Assembly: GCF_003569915.1 (NCBI RefSeq)
Contig: NZ_KZ984451.1
Location: 60,758 to 124,757 of the forward strand
Source: Comamonas testosteroni
GTDB taxonomy: Bacteria; Pseudomonadota; Gammaproteobacteria; Burkholderiales; Burkholderiaceae_C
Direction of reading: 5' to 3'
Length of the DNA stretch: 64,000 nucleotides
A model generated the notes under the pieces. The model saw only the letters and a list, made by a program, of their open reading frames with translations. It had not been told where the DNA came from and made no database searches. Positions 58,701-64,000 of this stretch are shown here, in pieces. Every line of letters begins with the position of its first letter. Positions within the stretch are counted from its first letter, which is position 1. A program made the translations under genes and the position numbers.

Positions 58701-59070
58701 CGATCACATGGATCGTAGGCTGGTGCTTCTTGCCGTCTGGCATGAACTCCGTCACAGTAATACCCAGTGCCAGCTTGCCGTACAAGCGCTCATTGGCAGG
58801 CAGCAGTCCTTCCGCCAAGCTCAGTGCAGACAACTCCCGCACGATCTGGTCGATACCACTGGGCGACAGCGGGTACCACGTGCCCTTGTATTCGTAGCGA
58901 CGGGTTTGCAATACCTCGATGAGTCGAGGCTTGAGCAGAACCTCACGAGTGTTGCCGCGCAAGGTCAAAGCCTGCGATGTTGTTAGGAAATTCCAGCCCA
59001 AATTGCACAGCATATGCAGCGCAGGCAACTGAGCACTGTACTGCTCACGGGAGTTGGGAGTGATGTTCAT
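55759..59070 (-). CDS. hsdR: Type I restriction enzyme, R subunit
   Basis: A 1,103-aa motor-nuclease subunit. The nuclease site is Asp153 and Glu167-x-Lys169 in TPDMVCYVNGIPLVVMEAK. The translocase has Walker A TTGSGKS (351-357), VVTDRIDLETQ, the DExH box as VDEGHRSHGG (461-470; DEGH instead of the usual DEAH), IAFTGTPLL and LLTGFDEPRNTVLYIDK. With HsdM and HsdS it cuts unmodified invading DNA after ATP-driven translocation. The gene overlaps hsdS by 4 bp. Confidence 0.96.
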   Translation of the reverse strand: MNITPNSREQYSAQLPALHMLCNLGWNFLTTSQALTLRGNTREVLLKPRLIEVLQTRRYEYKGTWYPLSPSGIDQIVRELSALSLAEGLLPANERLYGKLALGITVTEFMPDGKKHQPTIHVIDWDNAAANRWDVTEELEVLSAQGTHYRTPDMVCYVNGIPLVVMEAKRPEAGGGSHPAKAMVNEGISQHLRNQRPDEIPNLFAYAQLLLSISQTEGRYGTTHTAAKFWAKWREEEFDDEHLQAQKNAALKPGVRAALFEGKPVALAAYFDALWSAPMQATEQDRLLVSLLTPARLLEFLRGYVLFDRKVGKIVARYQQFFGIRALLARISQKKPESQGGGREGGVVWHTTGSGKSFTMVFLTKALLLVDALKECRIVVVTDRIDLETQLARNFMTGGAFGSSIATQKEGEKSRSLSGRDLAKRIGTGTERITFTLVHKFNSASKLPECHNDSPNLIVLVDEGHRSHGGETHERMKKALPKASYIAFTGTPLLKDEKTANKFGPIVHAYTMQRAVEDETVAPLLYEERVPELDINEEAVNRWFEKITSNLSDAQRTDLKRKFAKKGSIYGAANRIELIAWDIATHFNENVKKLGLGLKGQVATDSKLDAIRYKKALDETGLVTSAVIISAPDTREGNSEVDEDTLPEVQKWWKQTMAVHGNDPEIYEKQMVSDFGSDGAPDLLIVVDKLLTGFDEPRNTVLYIDKPLKGHNLIQAVARVNRLHDAKRYGVLVDYRGILKELDTAIRAYQDLESKTLGGFDASDLEGLYQQFSTEYKRLPSLHDKLWSFFASVNNKLDREQYRQLLTPKYVKSADGEEYDERQKLREDFYEALTAFGLCLQTALSSRSFFEDKSFSEKLIAQYKADLRFFTELRQTARRDAMETVDYSIYEEQIRKLVDKQVIGTEVREPDGVYLVHQLGKADEPEEWSEEKTRNETDMIRTRLRKTIEQGLAEDPYAQKVFGELLRQAIAEAEAMFDHPLKQYALFKAFEQQLESRVTPGVPDALADKPHAKAYFGAMRLVLGDEGFAALGDEDVSHLVQQSLSMDSIVRDAVAENSLNPQNIEAAIRKGLLPLLFGSLGLDNAKQVVEQVVQITRLGLSRS

Positions 59071-60350
59071 GCCAGTTCTTCCGCCTCAACTTCAGGCAGC
59101 TTGACGCGACGTTTACCCGTCAGAAGTTGGGACATAAGGGCTGACTTCTCTTCGCGCAGAAGATCCAATTGAGCCTGAAGCAGATCCACTTCTTCACTAG
59201 CTCTAGCCAGCACATTCGCAATGGCCCGCTGCTCATCTTTTGGAGGCAGTGGAATCTTGAGGTTGCGAAAGTCTTTCCAGCGCAGACTTCCTCTGCGATC
59301 GACAGAAGCATTGGTCGCTGATGCGAATATCTGACGATAGTGTTCCGTCTTCAGGAGGGCAAACAGGTAAGCGTCATCAACATCGTCATCGGCTCTGAAA
59401 ACGGTGTACATCGGACTTACCAAGCCAAAGTCATACAAATTCTGGTACCCGATGGAGCCTTCGTCGATGTGATTCGTTGCATATACAAAGCAACCTCGTG
59501 GCACCACCTTGTAGGTGGAAGTGTCTGCGCTGAATACCTGCTTATTGAAGTACGCCAAGGAGTCCACGAGTCCTTTGTGTTTGGTACAAGATAGAACCGG
59601 ATGAGGCTCTCCATCCCCCTGCTTTTTACTCACCTCGGCAGCCACTTCTCCTATGCGGCGATATGCCCATTCGACGGGCAAATCTCCGTATGGAGTCTTT
59701 TGCTTGCGGCCAGTAGTCGGAAAATTTGCTAGACACACCTTGCCAGTCAGAATTTGCTGGGATAACAGCAATCTCTGCTGCATGCTTGCTTCCACCAATT
59801 GCTCCAACGTGGCGATGGCTTGATCCCAAGTAAAGAGGATCTGGGCAATGCGACTCTGCTCAGCAAGCGGAGGAACGGGAACGGACAACGACAGCAATTG
59901 ATCCTTTCCAATATTTTTCATGCTTCCGCTTGTCCCGGTTGCTAGCTTAGACAGCGTGCTGCGGGTCGAATTTGCAGCCAACCAATACGACAACCAACGC
60001 ATATGAGTAGGGTGCTCAGCATGCGGCTGTAATTGCCACAACTTGTCTGGAAGAAATAGCTGGGGTAAATCCTCTGCAACGTAAGCACTAGCACCGACCA
60101 ATGATTCAGTGTTACTTCTGCTGACTAAAATTCGATCAGCCTCTGGGTGGACAGAAGCCCTTTGTAGCTCCTCCGCCCGAATGACCTTGTTTTCCTCTGG
60201 TCGAAAAATGCCTGAAGTAACTGAGCTGATTTTCAAGACCCCAAATTCTCCTGGCCTTGCGGGCTGATCTTCACCATTGACGCTCACCCCAGCATCTGCC
60301 CTATCGATCAAATCACGCAGCTTTTTAGTTTCCCAACCTTTAGGCAGCAT
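59067..60350 (-). CDS. hsdS: Type I specificity subunit, two target-recognition domains
   Basis: A 427-aa subunit with the standard order: TRD1 (residues ~1-150), conserved helix 1 (PPLAEQSRIAQILFTWDQAIATLEQLVEASMQQRLLLSQQILTGK), TRD2 (~210-360) and helix 2 (PPKDEQRAIANVLARASEEVDLLQAQLDLLREEKSALMSQLLTGK). Each TRD reads half of a split DNA target, which cannot be predicted here. The start overlaps the rhuM gene by 11 bp and the end overlaps hsdR by 4 bp. Confidence 0.95.
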   Translation of the reverse strand: MLPKGWETKKLRDLIDRADAGVSVNGEDQPARPGEFGVLKISSVTSGIFRPEENKVIRAEELQRASVHPEADRILVSRSNTESLVGASAYVAEDLPQLFLPDKLWQLQPHAEHPTHMRWLSYWLAANSTRSTLSKLATGTSGSMKNIGKDQLLSLSVPVPPLAEQSRIAQILFTWDQAIATLEQLVEASMQQRLLLSQQILTGKVCLANFPTTGRKQKTPYGDLPVEWAYRRIGEVAAEVSKKQGDGEPHPVLSCTKHKGLVDSLAYFNKQVFSADTSTYKVVPRGCFVYATNHIDEGSIGYQNLYDFGLVSPMYTVFRADDDVDDAYLFALLKTEHYRQIFASATNASVDRRGSLRWKDFRNLKIPLPPKDEQRAIANVLARASEEVDLLQAQLDLLREEKSALMSQLLTGKRRVKLPEVEAEELA

Positions 60351-61434
60351 TACGGCCTCCCTTCTTCGTCAACTGCTTGGATACCTTGCTCAACTCGGTC
60401 AGAGCACCTTTATCTGCTGATCCCGTACCTAGCATGCGCATAGCATATGCCTCGCCATCAGCCTCCAACATAGTGCGCCGCTGTGCCGCAAACTGCTCAT
60501 ATTCCCTTTGCGCATGTGCCACGGCTTGCTTGTGCGACACCTTGCCTGCGCCGACCAGCACTTGGCGATCATTGAAGCTCAGAAAAGCATCAAGCTTCTC
60601 GGCCCAGTCCTTCAAAAAGACTTCTTTACGGCGTGTAGCCTGGTCTTCAGCAAAGTCCAGCCACATGGTGACAATGCGGTTGAGCTCAGTGATTTCGCTT
60701 TCACTCAGATAGTTCTTGGCTACGCTGACATCAGCCTTTTGCACCTGGCCCTTGCGCGTGGTGGTTAGGCCCATATTGGGCTGGGTATGGTCAGCGCGTG
60801 TGCGAATGATTTCTGCCGCCGTTTGCCCAGAGACTGCAAAGTGCAGCTTGTTCTGAATGATGCGGAAGAACTGCGTGGTTTCTGGCAAGGTAGGCACGTA
60901 GTCAGCTGCCAAGGCGAAGATTTCACGCACCCGCAGGTACATGCGGCGCTCGCTGGCACGAATGTCGCGAATACGCTCCAGCAACTCACCGAAGCGGTCG
61001 GGCACGGCCGAGTCCCCCACGGGTGGGTTCTTCAAGCGCTCGTCGTCCAGCGTAAAACCTTTGACCAGGTATTCGCTCAAGCGCTCTGTCGCCCAGCGGC
61101 GGAACTGCGTGCCACGAGGTGAACGCACCCGGTAGCCCACGGCCAGGATGGCTTCCAGACTGTAGTGGTCAATTTGACGGTTGACCTGCCGGGCCCCTTC
61201 CTGGCGAACTATTCGGAATTTCCTAATAGTTGCCTCTTCTTGGATTTCTCCATCAGCAAAGAGTGTCTTCAGGTGCTCATTGATGGTAGGAACTGAGACT
61301 TGAAACAGATCAGCCATCAAGGCTTGGGAAAGCCAAAGAGAGTCATCCACAAAGCGGCATTCAACGCGTGTGCGGCCATCCTCTGTTTCATACAACAGGA
61401 ACTCGGCCCCTGGAGTGGGCGTGGTGTCACTCAT
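60340..61434 (-). CDS. RhuM-family protein embedded in the hsd operon
   Basis: A 364-aa protein of the RhuM (virulence RhuM) family. The N-terminal part, SLWLSQALMADLFQVSVPTINEHLKTLF, looks like a helix-turn-helix. It is followed by the family hallmark EGARQVNRQIDHYSLEAILAVGYRVRSPRGTQFRRWAT. The C-terminal half is helical and charged. RhuM proteins are named from a Salmonella island and their biochemical role is unknown. The gene overlaps hsdM by 8 bp and hsdS by 11 bp, so it must be co-translated with the R-M subunits; a regulatory or accessory defence role is inferred. Confidence 0.92.
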   Translation of the reverse strand: MSDTTPTPGAEFLLYETEDGRTRVECRFVDDSLWLSQALMADLFQVSVPTINEHLKTLFADGEIQEEATIRKFRIVRQEGARQVNRQIDHYSLEAILAVGYRVRSPRGTQFRRWATERLSEYLVKGFTLDDERLKNPPVGDSAVPDRFGELLERIRDIRASERRMYLRVREIFALAADYVPTLPETTQFFRIIQNKLHFAVSGQTAAEIIRTRADHTQPNMGLTTTRKGQVQKADVSVAKNYLSESEITELNRIVTMWLDFAEDQATRRKEVFLKDWAEKLDAFLSFNDRQVLVGAGKVSHKQAVAHAQREYEQFAAQRRTMLEADGEAYAMRMLGTGSADKGALTELSKVSKQLTKKGGRNAA

Positions 61435-62953
61435 AGCCCAACTCCTTCAAGTACACAGCCATTTGCTCTTCCAAGCGGGCCAGCTCAGCCTTGAGCTCTT
61501 CACGCTCTTTGCGCACAGCCATCAGGTCGATCTCTGCCTCTTCCTCGAAAGTGTCCACATAGCGTGGAATATTGAGGTTGAAGTCGTTCTCAGCGATCTC
61601 AGCCAACGTTGCCAGGTGCGCGTATTTATCCACACTTTGGCGCTGGGCCACCGTACCCAGAATGCGCTGCAAGTCATCCTCATGCAGCATGTTCTGATTT
61701 TTGCCGGGCTCGTAATCACGGCTGGCATCGATGAACAGCACCTTGTCATCAACCTTGTTCTTGCGAAACACCAGCACTGCAGCAGGAATGCCGGTGCCGT
61801 AGAACAGCTTCTCAGGCAGGCCGATCACTACGTCGAGCAGATTTTCCTCAAGCAACTTCTGACGAATACGCCCTTCAGCAGCACCGCGAAACAACACACC
61901 ATGCGGCACAACTACAGCCATGCGGCCTGTACCGGGCTTCATGGTTTCGATCATGTGAAGAATGAAGGCGTAGTCACCCTTGGTGCGCGGCGGTGTGCCA
62001 CGGCGAAAGCGGCTGAACTTATCAGCATCAGCGCCCTCATGGCCCCATTTTTCAAGACTGAAAGGCGGGTTGGCGACAACGATATCGAAGTGCTTGAGGC
62101 TGGAATCGCTATCGAGCAACTTGGGGTTGCGAATGGTGTCACCCCATTCAATGCGGTGGTTGTCTTCCCCATGCAGGAACATGTTCATCTTCGCCAACGC
62201 CCATGTGCTGCCAATGGCCTCTTGGCCATAGAGCGCGTACTTGCGCGAGCCAAATTTTTCACGCACCAGTCGGCCACACTTCATCAACAGTGAGCCTGAA
62301 CCACAAGTAGGGTCACAGATCTCATCGCCTTCCTGTGGAGCCATCAACCGCGCCATGAGGGTAGAAACTTCAGGCGGGGTATAGAACTCCCCAGCTTTCT
62401 TGCCGCTGGTGGATGCAAAGTTCTTGATGAGGAATTCGTAGGCGTTGCCAATCACATCAAGCTGCCCCACACGGCTGGGACGCAAATCCAACGCGGGCTT
62501 GGCAAAGTCCTCCAACAAGTGACGGAGGATGTCATTCTTTTGCTGCTCTTCCCCCAACTTGTTGGAGTTGAAACTGATGTCTTGGAACACATCGCGCAGC
62601 TTGGTGATGTTGGCCTCTTCAATGGCATGCAATGCTTTGTCGATACGTTCGCCATTGCCGGGGCTATGACGCAAGCTATGCAAAGCGTAGAAGCTGGCAC
62701 TGGCAGGTAGCACAAAACGCTCGTTCTTGAGCATTTCTACGATCAGCTCCGGGTGGTCACCGTACTGTTTCTTGTATGCGTCGTAGTGGTCTTGCCAAAC
62801 ATCCGACACGTACTTGAGGAACAGCATTGTCAGGACATAGTCCTTGTAGATGCTGGGATCAACAGTGCCACGAAAGGTGTCGCACGCCGCCCAAACAGCG
62901 GCGTTGATCTCATCTTGGTTCACAGCGGTAGTGACTGCAGTGTTGTCGTTCAT
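61427..62953 (-). CDS. hsdM: Type I N6-adenine methyltransferase subunit
   Basis: A 508-aa subunit that methylates adenine at the target set by HsdS. SAM-binding motif I DPTCGSG at residues 214-220 and the catalytic NPPF at 295-298 are present. The N-terminal four-helix region (INAAVWAACDTFRGTVDPSIYKDYVLTMLFLKYVSDVW) and C-terminal HsdS-contacting helix (EEREELKAELARLEEQM-like) are present. AAGGAA precedes the ATG. A small single-TRD HsdS-like gene ends 20 bp upstream. Confidence 0.97.
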   Translation of the reverse strand: MNDNTAVTTAVNQDEINAAVWAACDTFRGTVDPSIYKDYVLTMLFLKYVSDVWQDHYDAYKKQYGDHPELIVEMLKNERFVLPASASFYALHSLRHSPGNGERIDKALHAIEEANITKLRDVFQDISFNSNKLGEEQQKNDILRHLLEDFAKPALDLRPSRVGQLDVIGNAYEFLIKNFASTSGKKAGEFYTPPEVSTLMARLMAPQEGDEICDPTCGSGSLLMKCGRLVREKFGSRKYALYGQEAIGSTWALAKMNMFLHGEDNHRIEWGDTIRNPKLLDSDSSLKHFDIVVANPPFSLEKWGHEGADADKFSRFRRGTPPRTKGDYAFILHMIETMKPGTGRMAVVVPHGVLFRGAAEGRIRQKLLEENLLDVVIGLPEKLFYGTGIPAAVLVFRKNKVDDKVLFIDASRDYEPGKNQNMLHEDDLQRILGTVAQRQSVDKYAHLATLAEIAENDFNLNIPRYVDTFEEEAEIDLMAVRKEREELKAELARLEEQMAVYLKELGYE

Positions 62954-62973
62954 GGTGGCTATTCCTTGTTTGT

Positions 62974-63579
62974 TCAGTTGAACGCCTGTGCTGAGTGCAC
63001 CAGGTCTTCCGCGAGCGCATGAAGCTGCAGCTCACGGTTGTGAATTAGTTGCTGGAGGGTGTGACGCTCTTGGCGCGCAAGTTTTGCCAGCCCAACAATG
63101 TGCTGTTGGTCTGCCAGCGATGGCACAGAAAGCGTGAGCAATTCCAGTACGGGGCGGCGAATGCTGAGCTGACTACTGCCTTCAGCCGCTTGCTGCAACT
63201 GGCGTTGAAATGGCGGCTGATTGATCTGCCACGCAAGAAATTCAGGCAGTAGCAGCGCATGAGGCGCAACTTGGAGATGAAAAAAGTGAGGGCTACAAAC
63301 CGCAGGGCTGGGCGGTTCATCGATGCAAACGGCGTAGAAGCTCACGCCCTTGGAAACGAACAGGACGTCACCTGCTTTAAGCCAATCGGGTTGCTTTCGG
63401 CCAGCAAGAGAGGTGCGTATGACGCCATTCCAGCTTACGCCGACGTCTGCATCTACATCTCGCATCTGTACCGCCAGCACATCGCCAGCAGAAGACTCAT
63501 CAATGGAGCCCCGGAACGGGTAGCCACTCCTTACGAAGGTCAGTGCCCCGATAGTTGAAAATTTTGCTTCAATCGCCAT
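62974..63579 (-). CDS. Small HsdS-like protein with a single target-recognition domain
   Basis: A 201-aa protein with the first half of an HsdS subunit: one TRD (residues ~1-150, starting FSTIGALTFVRSGYPFRGS and including LKAGDVLFVSKG) and one spacer helix (LADQQHIVGLAKLARQERHTLQQLIHNRELQLHALAEDLV). It is the first gene of the operon, before hsdM, in addition to the full-length hsdS. Half-subunits can dimerise to make a symmetric specificity complex or change target choice. Nothing indicates a frameshift, so it seems a gene in its own right. The ATG at 63579 has little leader and may start near the transcript 5' end. Confidence 0.85.
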   Translation of the reverse strand: MAIEAKFSTIGALTFVRSGYPFRGSIDESSAGDVLAVQMRDVDADVGVSWNGVIRTSLAGRKQPDWLKAGDVLFVSKGVSFYAVCIDEPPSPAVCSPHFFHLQVAPHALLLPEFLAWQINQPPFQRQLQQAAEGSSQLSIRRPVLELLTLSVPSLADQQHIVGLAKLARQERHTLQQLIHNRELQLHALAEDLVHSAQAFN

Positions 63580-63615
63580 GATGCAATCATAGCTCGCAAA
63601 ACTATGTGCGCAAGA

Positions 63616-63648
63616 TTTATCTGCATCATTTTCGTTGATGCAGATAAA
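63616..63648. promoter_or_regulatory. 13-bp perfect inverted repeat, candidate operator of the hsd operon
   Basis: TTTATCTGCATCA and its complement are separated by 7 bases, about 37 bp upstream of the first gene of the R-M operon. A dimeric regulator could bind here; RhuM, with its helix-turn-helix-like N-terminus, is one candidate. Confidence 0.55.
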
Positions 63649-63683
63649 AAGGCTAATTGAGCCTAGCCCTGTTTTCTCTCAAC

Positions 63684-63714
63684 GTGTCGCAATCCAGTAT
63701 TGCGACACTTTTTT
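63684..63714 (+). terminator. Terminator-like hairpin before the IS256 end
   Basis: GTGTCGCAAT and ATTGCGACAC flank a five-base loop and are followed by six T. The right arm also pairs with TGTCGCGATACTGGA further on (one mismatch), so two alternative hairpins overlap. Confidence 0.6.
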
Positions 63715-63893
63715 GTCGCGATACTGGAGCTCTCACATCTATAGAACGAGCAACTCAAGTACCTGTGAGTACTTTGACGAACGACGTTCAAGGTGTCGAG
63801 GAGCACCGCACCCGAACGAACCATAGGAGTATCAGGTCGTCACAGTTGAAGTGGCATCTGGCTTGCGCATCAATTCATCCAAGGTCATGCCTT

Positions 63894-64000
63894 GGAGGGT
63901 GTGCAGAATTTTGTGTAAACGGACAATCCACCGCAGGCGCAAGTCTGCATGTCCGTAAGCACAATGACAACCAAGAAACACGAAGTCCCTGAAGAACTGC
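63894..64000 (+). mobile_element. Left end of an IS256-family element (continues beyond window)
   Basis: GGGTGTGCAGAATTTTGTG near 63896 matches the usual terminal repeat style of IS256-family elements, and a transposase start follows at 63964. The right end is outside the window, so length and target duplication cannot be checked. Confidence 0.7.
63964..64000 (+). CDS. IS256-family transposase (partial, first 12 codons)
   Basis: MTTKKHEVPEEL is the characteristic N-terminus of Mutator/IS256-type transposases. The frame is open at the right edge. Called from a short fragment supported by the terminal-repeat-like sequence 70 bp upstream. Confidence 0.7.
   Translation, partial: MTTKKHEVPEEL

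Larger units (their letters stand above)
63580..63963. other. Promoter/operator region of the hsd operon and IS256 left end
   Basis: No gene. Contains a 13-bp inverted repeat (63616-63648), overlapping TGTCGC-type palindromes (63684-63729) and, from about 63894, the left end of an IS256-family element. A minus-strand TATGAT sits within 15 bases of the small hsdS start. Confidence 0.6.

Noticed and set aside
63657..63992. 111-aa + strand frame at the right edge
   Set aside because: It crosses a terminator hairpin and the IS256 end and runs out of frame with the transposase start.

Overview
The window comes from a GC-rich betaproteobacterium, most likely family Comamonadaceae (Comamonas, Delftia or Acidovorax relatives). 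The evidence is the codon use, the ZTP riboswitch-glyA-nrdR order, and the style of the housekeeping proteins (aroC, thyA, folA, DUF748, YihY/BrkB, Mpo1-like). No rRNA or tRNA gene was seen.

Region 1 (1-31 kb) is ordinary chromosome. It holds a DUF748/AsmA-like envelope protein cut by the left edge, a membrane-anchored lytic transglycosylase, a ZTP riboswitch controlling glyA, nrdR, a lipoprotein 5'-nucleotidase, aroC, a CoA-transferase, a CBS protein, metY and a three-gene cluster (HEAT/DUF4303-like protein, alpha/beta hydrolase, PoNi-like immunity protein). A hydrolase gene with a premature stop, a 266-bp MITE-like element placed on a stop codon, an acyl-CoA synthetase, a YihY-family membrane protein, a LysR regulator divergent from a GlcD-like FAD oxidase, thyA, folA and a metallophosphoesterase follow.

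Region 2 (31-48 kb) is a complete type I-F CRISPR-Cas locus transcribed leftwards: cas1, cas2-3, csy1 (cas8f), csy2 (cas5f), csy3 (cas7f), cas6f, an AT-rich leader with a perfect IHF consensus, then a very long array. I count 117 repeats (28 bp, 32-33 bp spacers), 95 leader-proximal and 22 leader-distal. The two blocks are separated by an intact IS30-family element that inserted 2 bp into a repeat. Three spacer pairs hit the same targets. Two pairs are opposite-strand overlaps and one is a near duplicate with synonymous differences. The array therefore records repeated encounters with the same phage families.

Region 3 (48.7-64 kb) is accessory DNA. A P4-type tyrosine integrase is followed by an AT-rich segment with an AlpA-like regulator, a DUF927-like ATPase and a filamentous-phage II/X-like replication protein. 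This looks like a phage-satellite or integrated replicon. Leftward genes follow: an AT-rich DUF6499-like protein, a YgjP-type zinc peptidase, and a type I restriction-modification operon in the order small single-domain hsdS, hsdM, rhuM, hsdS, hsdR, with overlapping genes. The window ends in the left end of an IS256-family element. Adaptive (I-F) and innate (type I R-M) defence therefore sit about 7 kb apart, with an integrase and a replication module between them.
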